A stretch of 23,179 nucleotides of DNA from an uncultured Schwartzia sp. (lineage in GTDB: Bacteria; Bacillota; Negativicutes; Selenomonadales; Selenomonadaceae). The notes under the pieces are model-generated. The model made no database searches. It was not told the origin of the DNA and saw only the letters and a program-made list of their open reading frames with translations. This document shows positions 6,807-14,116 of the stretch, in pieces. Position 1 is the stretch's first letter. Every line of letters starts with the position of its first letter. The stretch spans positions 1 through 23,179 of the forward strand of contig CAJPQU010000009.1 of NCBI GenBank assembly GCA_905372875.1, written 5' to 3'. The position numbers and the translations under genes were made by a program.

Positions 6807-7859
6807 CTAAAAAGCGGCCGCACCGCGGCGGCGGCTCCCCCACCCAGTACCCACGAAGCGCCCCAACGCCCGGATGCGTTTTTCCATATCCGCCCGGTAT
6901 TTTTCCGGCGCGTCCGCCACCTCAGCCTTGCCCGGATAGAGGGCATACAGGCGCCGGGCTTCTCCTTCCGTGAGATTCGGCATGACAACATTGGCCCCGG
7001 AGCAAAGGATCGTCTCCCGCGCCCCCGGCATAAGGGTTTCCATCGCCGTAGTGGCAGGGATATTCGCCTCCGGCAAAAGGAGCCGCACCGCCGCCACCAA
7101 CCGGCGCACCAGCCCCATATCCCCCGGCCGCGCCGCGGCGAGCGGCGTATCGGCGTTGGGGATCAAGGGGCCGATTCCCACCATATCGGCGTCGATGGCC
7201 TGAAAAAAAAGCACATCCCGGGCCAAAGAGGCCACACTCTGCCCCGGCAGCCCTACCAGACAGCCAGTTCCCACCTCGTAGTCCAGCCGCCGAAGGTCCG
7301 CCAGGCAGCGGCGCCGCTCCTTGGCCGTCATGCCGGGGTCGAGAGCTTCATAAAGGGCACGGTCCGTGGTTTCAATCCGCAGCAAAAAGCGATCCGCTCC
7401 TGCCTCTTTGAGGGCCTGATACACCGCGAAGGGGCGCTCGCCGATGGAGAGGGTAATCGCTACGCCCAGCGCTTTGATTTCTCTCAGGAGCGGAACGAGA
7501 CGCGCCGGGGTGAACCACGGATCTTCCCCCGACTGAAGCACCAGCGTACGATACCCGAAGGCGTGCCCTTTTTTGGCCAGCGCCAAAATGGCCTTCGGCG
7601 TCAACCGGTAACGCCCCGCCTTCTCATTATCCCGCCGCAGGCCACAGTAAAAACAGTTGCGGCGACAGTAGCTGGAGAACTCAATGAGCCCTCGCAGATG
7701 AACGGCATCTCCCACGGTACGGGCCCGCACCCGATCCGCTGCCGCCGCCAAAGCTTCCTCCGCCTCCGGCGCGTCCAAGAGCGCCGTCAGTTCCATCTCT
7801 GTCAGGCGGTGCGTTCTCTCTCCCTGCGCAATCAAAGCCGCCAGATGAGCAGCCTTCAC
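6807..7859 (-). CDS. hydE: [FeFe]-hydrogenase H-cluster radical SAM maturase HydE
   Basis: A 350-residue radical SAM enzyme of the BATS family. The cluster motif is C65/C69/C72 (YCRRNCFYCG), preceded by the family phrase VHLRGLIEFSSYC. RYRLTP, LQSGEDPWF, IGIGPLIPNADTPL and the C-terminal MPNLTEGEARRLYALYPGK stretch all fit HydE, which takes part in building the organometallic H-cluster of [FeFe] hydrogenase. BioB and PylB are close relatives, but these phrases favour HydE. Its start overlaps the upstream GGDEF gene by 4 nt (ATGA). hydF, hydG and the hydrogenase structural genes are not in the window, so hydE sits apart from its partners, downstream of two signalling genes. Confidence 0.92.
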   Translation of the reverse strand: MKAAHLAALIAQGERTHRLTEMELTALLDAPEAEEALAAAADRVRARTVGDAVHLRGLIEFSSYCRRNCFYCGLRRDNEKAGRYRLTPKAILALAKKGHAFGYRTLVLQSGEDPWFTPARLVPLLREIKALGVAITLSIGERPFAVYQALKEAGADRFLLRIETTDRALYEALDPGMTAKERRRCLADLRRLDYEVGTGCLVGLPGQSVASLARDVLFFQAIDADMVGIGPLIPNADTPLAAARPGDMGLVRRLVAAVRLLLPEANIPATTAMETLMPGARETILCSGANVVMPNLTEGEARRLYALYPGKAEVADAPEKYRADMEKRIRALGRFVGTGWGSRRRGAAAF

Positions 7860-9727
7860 GCGCCCGCCCTCCGCTCTTTCACGGCTAAATCGCAGGCCGC
7901 TTGATTGCCGCCGGATCGCTTCGCGAGATAAAGCGCCTCGTCGCTTCGCTCCACCAGCTCATCAATGCCATCGGCAAGGTTTCTCCGCTCCTCGGCGATG
8001 CCGATACTGACGGTCACATAATCACAGCGCCGCGCCTCGGTATGGGGAATATGAAGCGCCACCAGCCGCTTTCGAACCTCGTTCGCCACGGTCGATCCCT
8101 CCGTCATTCCCAGATTTTCCAAAGCGATCAAAAACTCCTCCCCACCGTAGCGCATCACTTTCCCGCCATAAGGCGCCGCGCAGTCGGCGAGGGTCTGTGC
8201 CACCGCCCGCAGACACTCGTCGCCGCGCTGATGACCGTAAGTATCGTTATACCGCTTGAAATCATCAATATCTGTCATCAGGACGGTCAGACGGGAGAGA
8301 TCCTTTCGCTCGCCCTGCCGCAGACGGCGAAGGTAGGTCAGATAATACTTCTTATTGTAGACGCGGGTCAGGGGATCGATGTCCGCATCCCGTTTCAACT
8401 CAGCCTGTTTTTCGTTGAGAGCGGCCAACTCCTTATCCTGGAACGACTGGAAAAATGACTTCACGAGGCGTTCGTAGCGGGCTGCCATATTTTCCACCCG
8501 TATGGCGTCCATGGCCTCGTCTTCCCGCCGGCAGTATTCATAAGCGCGCCGGTACTCCCCCAAGGTCTGATAAAGCCGCCCCAGCCGGGCGAATATCCGC
8601 TGCTGGGCTTGGAGTACGTAGCTTCCTGCCGCCACCTTTTCCGCTTTCAAATAATAGCTCTCCGCCGCGGCATAATCGCTCATTTTATATTTCAGATCGC
8701 CGAACTGTCGGTACAGGCAATAATCGAAAAGCTCCACGTAAAAACGGCGGCCGTAGCGAAGATAGACCGCCTCCGAAGCCTTAAGGAGACGCTCCGCTTC
8801 CTCCAAGTGAACGTCCCGCAGAATATAAAGACGCGAGCGGAGGCGATCGGCCACCGCCCCCACCTGGTCGCGCATATTGACCGCCATTTTGTCCCGCAGC
8901 GCTTCTAACTCCTCGATGCCTTTTTCTGCCTTATCCAAATCGCCGCGCTGAAACTCACTGCCAATAAGATTTAAGAGGATGCGCCCCCGAAGCCGGGGCG
9001 TGATTTCCGCATAATGCGGATCAGTCTGTATCTGGCGGTAGATAAAACGCATCTCCGTAAAATGCCCGATCTGTAGATAGCCGTCGGCCAGGACGTGGAG
9101 CGCCATGGCCTCCGTCTCCCAGAGCTTATACTGACGGGCGGATTCTTCGGCCATGGTGAGGTACTCGCTGCCTCGGATGAAGTCGTTGAAAATGACCTTA
9201 TAGATGTAGCCGATATGAAGATACACCCGGGGCAGCAGATGGGAATCCGCTTTCTCGGCGTAGCGGGCGGCCTTTTGGAGGTAGTCCATCGTCTCCTCCG
9301 TATCCGGATCGTAGCGCCGATAGTAGAGCATGTCGATGTAGTGGGTCGCCAGTGCGTCATAGAGATGAAGATGCGACAGCGACCGCCGGGCCCGGCCGAA
9401 AAACAGCCCTTCTTTATCCTCGTCCTTGTGAACGTACCAATAGATAGCCAAATGGGACTGGATTTTAGCCAGATAAGCGGTGAGTCCCGCCTCCTCCGCG
9501 TAGTGCAAAGCCTTTTGCCAATGAGGATATGCTTCCTCTAACTGATCGCTCTTAAAGTATCCCTCGGCATAGACATAGTGCAGCATCGCCTGCTCCACAT
9601 CGCTCGCCGCTATCCCCATGGCCTGCCGCAGTATCTTCTGATACCGCTCGATGCGCGTAAAGCTCAGGCAGAACTCATACGTCGTTTCGTAGTAAGCGAG
9701 GATCTCCTCGATCTGGGCGATGTTCAT
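7856..9727 (-). CDS. Cytosolic TPR-like/GGDEF diguanylate cyclase (larger of two)
   Basis: A 623-residue soluble protein without signal peptide or membrane segment. Residues 1 to about 410 are helical, TPR-like pairs (for example EEAYPHWQKALHYAEEAG, DYAAAESYYLKAEKVA, RLGRLYQTLGEYRRAYEYCRR). A short coiled linker follows at about 415-445. A GGDEF domain begins at DPLTRVYNKKYY (451) and has the active-site motif GGEEF at 528-532, so cyclic di-GMP synthesis from two GTP is expected. The RxxD inhibitory site that normally precedes the motif by five residues is absent (P519 to G522). It is translated between a second GGDEF gene and hydE with ATGA overlaps at both ends. The TPR-like region probably senses a protein partner or controls dimerisation. 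Confidence 0.9.
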   Translation of the reverse strand: MNIAQIEEILAYYETTYEFCLSFTRIERYQKILRQAMGIAASDVEQAMLHYVYAEGYFKSDQLEEAYPHWQKALHYAEEAGLTAYLAKIQSHLAIYWYVHKDEDKEGLFFGRARRSLSHLHLYDALATHYIDMLYYRRYDPDTEETMDYLQKAARYAEKADSHLLPRVYLHIGYIYKVIFNDFIRGSEYLTMAEESARQYKLWETEAMALHVLADGYLQIGHFTEMRFIYRQIQTDPHYAEITPRLRGRILLNLIGSEFQRGDLDKAEKGIEELEALRDKMAVNMRDQVGAVADRLRSRLYILRDVHLEEAERLLKASEAVYLRYGRRFYVELFDYCLYRQFGDLKYKMSDYAAAESYYLKAEKVAAGSYVLQAQQRIFARLGRLYQTLGEYRRAYEYCRREDEAMDAIRVENMAARYERLVKSFFQSFQDKELAALNEKQAELKRDADIDPLTRVYNKKYYLTYLRRLRQGERKDLSRLTVLMTDIDDFKRYNDTYGHQRGDECLRAVAQTLADCAAPYGGKVMRYGGEEFLIALENLGMTEGSTVANEVRKRLVALHIPHTEARRCDYVTVSIGIAEERRNLADGIDELVERSDEALYLAKRSGGNQAACDLAVKERRAGA

Positions 9728-11082
9728 GATTCCACCTCAAGTCCCGGGCTGTAGAGGACGCATCGGTTCCGCCCTCCCGCTTTCGCCTCGTAAAGCGCTT
9801 GGTCGGCCTCGTTGATGAGCTTCTCCACATCGGCGCGGTCAATGCAGACTTTAGCTGAAATACCCGCGCTCAGCGTCACCACAGCGGCAGCCGAAGAGAA
9901 CTGATGAGGGATACGCTGCGCTTCCAAATCGCGGCGCACGGCCTCCGCCACCTCCAGCGCTTCCTTGGCGGAAGCCTCCCGAAGAAGGAGGAATTCCTCA
10001 CCGCCATAGCGTATCGGCGTCCAGCCGTTCATCCGCTGTTCCCAAAGGAGACGCCCCGCCTCGCTCAGGATGGTATCCCCTTGGATATGTCCGTAGTTGT
10101 CATTATACTTCTTAAAAAAATCGACGTCCATCATGACCGCTGCCAAATTCTGAGCCGCATGGGCCTCTTCAGACCCATAGCGATCCAAAAACTTCGTCAG
10201 GTACTGCCGATTGTAGAGACGCGTCAAAGGATCCGTCTGGCTTGCCTCCTCCAGCCGCCGGTTCTCGGTGCGGAGTTTTTCCATGAGACGCTGCTTTTGC
10301 TCCAAGCCGTAGACGGCAATCAGGCACTCGGAATAAGCGTAGTCCTGGGCCTTGGACAGTTCTTCCCGCAGACGGACATAGCGGTTATGCTCCTCCACCG
10401 CCCGCCGATAATCTTCCTGCCGAACCGCGATACCCATAGCCATCTGGCAGACATGGAGCCGCAGAAACTCAAAATTGGTCCCGATCGTAAGCTTTTCGAT
10501 CCACGGCAGACAATCGAGAGCCGCTGCGTAATTTCCCGTCCGAAAATGGTAGTGCTCCCGCACTTCCCAAACGATGAGCGCCGTAGGTAAGAAGCCCAGC
10601 CGGGGAAAGCTCGAGGGATATTCTTTCTCCAATACCTTAAGCTTCGCGAGGGTCTCCGGTGTGATATTTTGCGCTCGAATCTCTTTAAGCAACGCCTCCA
10701 CCCGGAGGAGAGCCGTAAGCTCCGGGCCGCCTTCCCTTTCCGCTTCGGGACGATCCAGCATCGCCCGAAGAAGCGGCTGCGTACCCTCCTGCCACGCCGG
10801 AATCTTCCCTTCCAGGAGGTTCACCACCGCCATGGCAGCCAGCTGTATCGCTTCTGCCCAGGCCATTTGGAAGTCCGGCTTTTTCCTGATATCTGCCACG
10901 ATATGCCCCAAGAGGTCATTGGCATAGTGCCAATCTCCCACGGCAGCGTAGACTTCAATCAATTCCCGGGCCGCCGCACGGTAGCGGGCAGAAGTGGTAT
11001 CCTGTGGCAGGCGCTGCAGTTCCGCTTGCAGGGTATGTCCCTTCATGAAGAGATCATAATATTTTCGCTGTAGATCGTCCAC
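9724..11082 (-). CDS. Cytosolic helical-repeat/GGDEF diguanylate cyclase (smaller of two)
   Basis: A soluble protein of about 452 residues with an N-terminal helical region, a coiled linker (QKQRLMEKLRTENRRLEEASQ) and a C-terminal GGDEF domain starting at DPLTRLYNRQYL, with the motif GGEEF about 90 residues from the end. It therefore shares its plan with the next gene, and the two probably arose by duplication followed by divergence of the sensor part. It too lacks the RxxD inhibitory site. The start is uncertain: GTG at 11082 has GGGAG 10 nt upstream; TTG at 11106 and GTG at 11091 are alternatives with poorer spacing. It ends in an ATGA overlap with the larger cyclase and starts shortly after the secreted protein gene. 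Confidence 0.88.
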   Translation of the reverse strand: MDDLQRKYYDLFMKGHTLQAELQRLPQDTTSARYRAAARELIEVYAAVGDWHYANDLLGHIVADIRKKPDFQMAWAEAIQLAAMAVVNLLEGKIPAWQEGTQPLLRAMLDRPEAEREGGPELTALLRVEALLKEIRAQNITPETLAKLKVLEKEYPSSFPRLGFLPTALIVWEVREHYHFRTGNYAAALDCLPWIEKLTIGTNFEFLRLHVCQMAMGIAVRQEDYRRAVEEHNRYVRLREELSKAQDYAYSECLIAVYGLEQKQRLMEKLRTENRRLEEASQTDPLTRLYNRQYLTKFLDRYGSEEAHAAQNLAAVMMDVDFFKKYNDNYGHIQGDTILSEAGRLLWEQRMNGWTPIRYGGEEFLLLREASAKEALEVAEAVRRDLEAQRIPHQFSSAAAVVTLSAGISAKVCIDRADVEKLINEADQALYEAKAGGRNRCVLYSPGLEVES

Positions 11083-11114
11083 TTGTGTCACGCTCCCGCG
11101 AATCAATAAGTCAA

Positions 11115-11519
11115 TTATGGTTGAGGAGAGAAAATATACTCCACCACAGCCTCCATGGGAGAACCGGCTGCATAGGGCGTCACCGCCGTAGGTCTGGTAT
11201 TGCCGCTGACGCGCTCCTTCGTGGCGTATACCGCCATGACAGAATCCAATATCTGATACGTCCGCTTTTTGCGGTCAAAATGAATGTGGTAAAGGTACAG
11301 CCGATCCTTATCGGCACAGACGATCTCCACCCGCGCCGTCACTTCGTGATCGTTTTTGAAATCCGGCGACTTCATGTCCACATAGTAACCTGTGTCGCCC
11401 CGAGCGTCTACGAACTCCATTTCCATGTCCGCCATATCCACAGGCGCTGCCAGTACCGCCGCGCTCCAGAGGAGCAATAGTCCCACCGAAAGTGCCGCCT
11501 GACGCATAATTCTCATCAT
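11115..11519 (-). CDS. Secreted hypothetical protein
   Basis: A 134-residue protein with an N-terminal signal peptide: a charged start (MMRIMR), a hydrophobic core (AALSVGLLLLWSAAVLA) and a likely cleavage after AAVLA. The mature part of about 110 residues is predicted beta-rich (GYYVDMKSP, VTARVEIVC, RLYLYHIHFDRKKRTY) with one cysteine and a C-terminal MEAVVEYIFSP. The pattern recalls small exported proteins common in Negativicutes and related to surface-adhesin E-like domains, but I do not recognise the family firmly. Two adjacent ATGs (11519, 11516) are possible starts, preceded by GAGGCGGGAA. It is the first gene of the unit with the two GGDEF genes and hydE, so it may be the extracytoplasmic part of that system. 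Confidence 0.75.
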   Translation of the reverse strand: MMRIMRQAALSVGLLLLWSAAVLAAPVDMADMEMEFVDARGDTGYYVDMKSPDFKNDHEVTARVEIVCADKDRLYLYHIHFDRKKRTYQILDSVMAVYATKERVSGNTRPTAVTPYAAGSPMEAVVEYIFSPQP

Positions 11520-11584
11520 TTCATTCCCGCCTCTTGCTGTTTTTCTCCCGGGCCTCCCCGCCTGAGAAAGGATTGTTTTGATCG

Positions 11585-11599
11585 TTCATATTATACCAT
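11585..11599 (-). promoter_or_regulatory. Promoter -10 region of the secreted protein-GGDEF-hydE operon (direct repeat unit 1)
   Basis: The minus strand reads ATGGTATAATATGAA with a perfect TATAAT (11595-11590). The same 15 bases recur at 11691-11705. No convincing -35 box is found 16-18 nt upstream. It lies 66 nt before the ATG at 11519. Confidence 0.5.
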
Positions 11600-11690
11600 A
11601 ATCATTAACCACAGGTTTCGTCTTGCTGCACCTTGATTAAATGTCAGGTACATATTCTCACTAAGTTTGCACTTGAGCGCTCCCTCAGTA

Positions 11691-11705
11691 TTCATATTAT
11701 ACCAT
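11691..11705 (-). promoter_or_regulatory. Second identical -10 region (direct repeat unit 2)
   Basis: This is an exact 15-base copy of 11585-11599, with TATAAT at 11701-11696 on the minus strand, placed 106 nt upstream and 46 nt after the dGTPase-like gene ends. A transcript from here would carry a longer leader that includes the palindrome GAGCGCTC near 11675-11682. The remainder of the 11520-11750 gap is AT-rich and shows no convincing gene. Confidence 0.4.
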
Positions 11706-11750
11706 GAAATACGCACCCTGACACTTCTCGGCAATCTTTATCTGCCCCGC

Positions 11751-12788
11751 TCAGCGGCAGCGATGCGCCACGCCCCGCGGGACGAAGCCTACCGGCGGGA
11801 TAAAGGTCTCAGTGAAGAGCTGAACGGCGTAGCTGTCCGTGAGTCCTGCCACGTAGTCCACCACCACCTGCTGCTGTCCCCAGCGTTCTTCTCGGGCGAT
11901 AAATTCGGCCGGCAGTTGATCAAAATGGGTGCGGAAATGGTGAAAAAGCTGTTCGAGGACGAACACCGCCTGAGCGCGTTCCCGGGCCAACGCTTTGGAG
12001 TGATAGATATGGACGAACATAAAGGTGCGGAAACTGTCCATAGCTTCCTGAATCTCCGGCGTCAGGCGAATATCGCGCTGCCCGTTTGGGCCGGGACGAT
12101 CCGACTGCGCGATGACATCCGATACCAGCGCTGTGATCATGTCCGAGTGAACGACGCCAATGCGCTCTTTTACATCTGCGGGCAGGTCCTCCGGCCGCAG
12201 AAGACCCGCCCGCAGGCTGTCGTCATAATCGTGGCAGAGATACGCGATGCGGTCTGCCACATGGACGACGCGCCCTTCGAGGGTATAGGCGCGGCGATCC
12301 CCCGAATGGTTCACAATGCCGTCGCGCACCTCGTCGGTGAGATTCAGCCCCGCCCCTTCGCGCTCTAAAAAATCCACCACGCGCAGGCTCTGCTCGTTAT
12401 GTTCAAAGTGCCCGGTAAGCTTCGCCATCGCCGCTTCCCCCGAGTGTCCGAAAGGCGTATGCCCCACGTCGTGACCGAGGGCGATGGCTTCCGTCAGATC
12501 CTCATTGAGACGAAGCCCCCGGGCAATCGTCCGAGCGATCTGCGAGACTTCCAAACTGTGGGTCATACGCGTCCGATAGTGATCGCCGGACATGATGTAG
12601 ACCTGCGTCTTATGCTTCATGCGGCGAAACGCCTTAGAATGCAGGATGCGGTCCCGATCGCGCTGATAAGCGGTGCGAAAGGGGCAGAGATCCAGCATTC
12701 CCTGCCGTTTCGCTTCCCGGCTCTTCGCCGCGTCCGGCGCTAATATCTCGTACTCCAACGCTTCCGTCCGTTCCCTGATCTCTGCCAC
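11751..12788 (-). CDS. Deoxyguanosinetriphosphate triphosphohydrolase-like HD protein
   Basis: A 345-residue HD-domain protein of the dGTPase-like type 2 family, which hydrolyses dNTPs to the nucleoside and triphosphate. Key motifs are FRRMKHKTQV, H77 in RMTHSLEV, H106-D107 in ALGHDVGHTPFGH, and the distal aspartate in HVADRIAYLCHD, which together form the metal site. The start is a GTG at 12788 with AAAGGAG 9 nt upstream. The same frame stays open to 13061, but that extension would cross a strong terminator and overlap the DUF1292 gene, so I reject it. It probably has its own promoter within 12789-12914, which I could not pin down. Substrate preference among dNTPs cannot be read from sequence. 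Confidence 0.92.
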   Translation of the reverse strand: MAEIRERTEALEYEILAPDAAKSREAKRQGMLDLCPFRTAYQRDRDRILHSKAFRRMKHKTQVYIMSGDHYRTRMTHSLEVSQIARTIARGLRLNEDLTEAIALGHDVGHTPFGHSGEAAMAKLTGHFEHNEQSLRVVDFLEREGAGLNLTDEVRDGIVNHSGDRRAYTLEGRVVHVADRIAYLCHDYDDSLRAGLLRPEDLPADVKERIGVVHSDMITALVSDVIAQSDRPGPNGQRDIRLTPEIQEAMDSFRTFMFVHIYHSKALARERAQAVFVLEQLFHHFRTHFDQLPAEFIAREERWGQQQVVVDYVAGLTDSYAVQLFTETFIPPVGFVPRGVAHRCR

Positions 12789-12876
12789 GCGTATCCGCTC
12801 CTTTCCCCAATGGGTACAAGCCCCTGCTTTCCCCGGAGGCAATTCTTCTACAGGTTCAAGCTCTTCCCTTCCTACA

Positions 12877-12905
12877 CTTCGCCGCTCCGTGCCGATGCGG
12901 CGAAG
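12877..12905. repeat. 9-bp inverted repeat upstream of the dGTPase-like gene
   Basis: CTTCGCCGC (12877-12885) pairs with GCGGCGAAG (12897-12905) around an 11-nt loop. No T run follows. It lies between the DUF1292 terminator and the dGTPase-like start and could be leader structure or a regulator site. Confidence 0.45.
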
Positions 12906-12914
12906 CCATAACAT

Positions 12915-12951
12915 AAAATCCCGCGGAGCGCACACGCCCCTGCGGGATTTT
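12915..12951 (-). terminator. Terminator after the DUF1292 gene
   Basis: On the minus strand AAAATCCCGC pairs with GCGGGATTTT over a GC-rich loop, ending in TTTT. It starts 25 nt past the stop of the DUF1292 gene and separates it from the dGTPase-like gene. Confidence 0.85.
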
Positions 12952-12975
12952 CGCCGCGCCTCGACCCAAAGCGCC

Positions 12976-13314
12976 CTATTCTTCTTCCTCTTCCTCGTCG
13001 TCCAAAATCCGTTCGTAAGCTCGGCAAACCGCTTCAAACTCCTCGTCAGAAGGCTCCACATAGGTCTCCTCGCCGTTCTCGTCTAAAACGATCTTGGCAA
13101 AGAACGCCTCGTCCTCTCTCTCTTCCGCTGCGTCGTCGTCCGCTTCCGCCGCCTCTTCGTCAGAAAGCGCCGGCACCAGGAGGGCGAAATTGTCCTCCCC
13201 CACGGGGATGATCATCTCCTCACAGTAATAGGACTCGTTGCCGTCCTCATCCGTCATGACGATGATCACTTCATCCGTTTCGTCATCCATCATTTCCTTT
13301 TCTTCATCGGACAT
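12976..13314 (-). CDS. DUF1292 (YrzB-like) acidic protein
   Basis: A 112-residue, very acidic protein of the DUF1292 family, whose function is unknown. It has the family core, a short beta-rich segment DEVIIVMTDEDGNESYYCEE followed by NFALLVPA and FFAKIVLDENGEETYVEPSDEEFEAVCRAYE, split by an acidic low-complexity spacer and ended by a run of six glutamates. The start at 13314 has AGGGG about 9 nt upstream; an in-frame ATG at 13335 is less well placed. DUF1292 next to ruvX and ireB is a conserved Firmicute neighbourhood, which supports the call. Confidence 0.88.
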   Translation of the reverse strand: MSDEEKEMMDDETDEVIIVMTDEDGNESYYCEEMIIPVGEDNFALLVPALSDEEAAEADDDAAEEREDEAFFAKIVLDENGEETYVEPSDEEFEAVCRAYERILDDEEEEEE

Positions 13315-13387
13315 TCCCGTCACCCCTTTTCCCATAGTGAAACAAAGCCCTTAACTAATTTATTGTATCCTACCCTTCCGCCGCTTG

Positions 13388-13816
13388 TCAACCGCTTCGC
13401 TGACGATCCAGATAGCCCTGCAGGATAAAGACCGCCGCCATCTTATCGATAACCTTTTTGCGCTTTTTCCGGCTCACGTCCGCCGCGATGAGAGATCGCG
13501 ACGCCGCCACGGTAGAAAGGCGTTCGTCCCAAAAGACCACTTCCGCCTCGGAGCGCGCCGCCTGAATCGCGGCGGCGAAATCGCGCACAATAACGCAGCG
13601 GGCCCCCTCGGAACCGTCCATATTCTTTGGCCAGCCCACCACTAAGCGTGAAGCGCCGTACTCGTCCATAATGGCCCCGAGACGGGCCAAATCCTTTTTC
13701 AGGGTCGTCCGCCGAATGGTTTCCACTCCTTGCGCCGTCAAAGAAAGGGCATCGCTGACCGCCACGCCCACCGTCCGGTCCCCCACGTCGAGGCCCAGCC
13801 ACCGCCCGTCGGTCAT
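13388..13816 (-). CDS. ruvX: RuvX/YqgF-type Holliday junction resolvase or pre-16S rRNA nuclease
   Basis: A 142-residue RNase H-like protein of the YqgF family. In E. coli YqgF completes 16S rRNA 5' maturation, and relatives cleave Holliday junctions. The conserved acidic residues are visible: D10 in LGLDVGDRTVGVAVSD, D97-E98 in VVFWDERLST and D124 in KVIDKMAA. VVGWPKNMDG is another family signature. The start overlaps the ireB stop by 4 nt (ATGA), so translation is coupled. DUF1292 follows after 73 nt. Confidence 0.95.
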   Translation of the reverse strand: MTDGRWLGLDVGDRTVGVAVSDALSLTAQGVETIRRTTLKKDLARLGAIMDEYGASRLVVGWPKNMDGSEGARCVIVRDFAAAIQAARSEAEVVFWDERLSTVAASRSLIAADVSRKKRKKVIDKMAAVFILQGYLDRQRSG

Positions 13817-14067
13817 GCGTCTTTCACATGCGCCAGATACGCGCGTACCAGCTCTTCCAGCACCTCATCCCGCTCCAATTTGCGAATCTTATTGCGGGCG
13901 TCATTGTGGCTGGTCACATAGGCCGGATCCCCCGACAGAAGATACCCCACCAGTTGGTTGATGGGGTTGTATCCCTTTTCCGCCATGGCGCGGCAAACGT
14001 CGCGGATAACTTCCCGCGCTTTATTTTCCTCGCCGCCTTTACGAAACATCATTGTTTCCTGATCCAT
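13813..14067 (-). CDS. ireB: IreB family regulatory phosphoprotein (UPF0297, YrzL-like)
   Basis: An 84-residue protein with the family signature VCRAMAEKGYNPINQLVGYLLSGDPAYVTSHNDARNKI spread over residues 24-61. In Enterococcus faecalis IreB is a substrate of the PASTA kinase IreK, phosphorylated on N-terminal threonines, and it dampens cephalosporin resistance. Here the segment QETMMF keeps one threonine (T5), matching the ETVRF site; the second is not obvious. The ATG at 14067 has AGGAGG 7 nt upstream, so two preceding GTG codons are not used. In most Firmicutes alaS precedes this gene; here asd does. Confidence 0.95.
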   Translation of the reverse strand: MDQETMMFRKGGEENKAREVIRDVCRAMAEKGYNPINQLVGYLLSGDPAYVTSHNDARNKIRKLERDEVLEELVRAYLAHVKDA

Positions 14068-14116
14068 CACCACGCCTCCTTTATGCGCCTGTGCGCCGTA
14101 AACAGCACTTTGTTTT

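Noticed and set aside
11591..11653. 20-codon minus-strand frame between the two repeated -10 boxes (MYLTFNQGAARRNLW...)
   Set aside because: There is no ribosome binding site, and it ends inside a -10 box. A leader peptide cannot be excluded but is unsupported.
12789..13061. N-terminal extension of the dGTPase-like protein
   Set aside because: The extension crosses the strong terminator at 12915-12951 and overlaps the DUF1292 gene. The GTG at 12788 has a good ribosome binding site and gives the family length.
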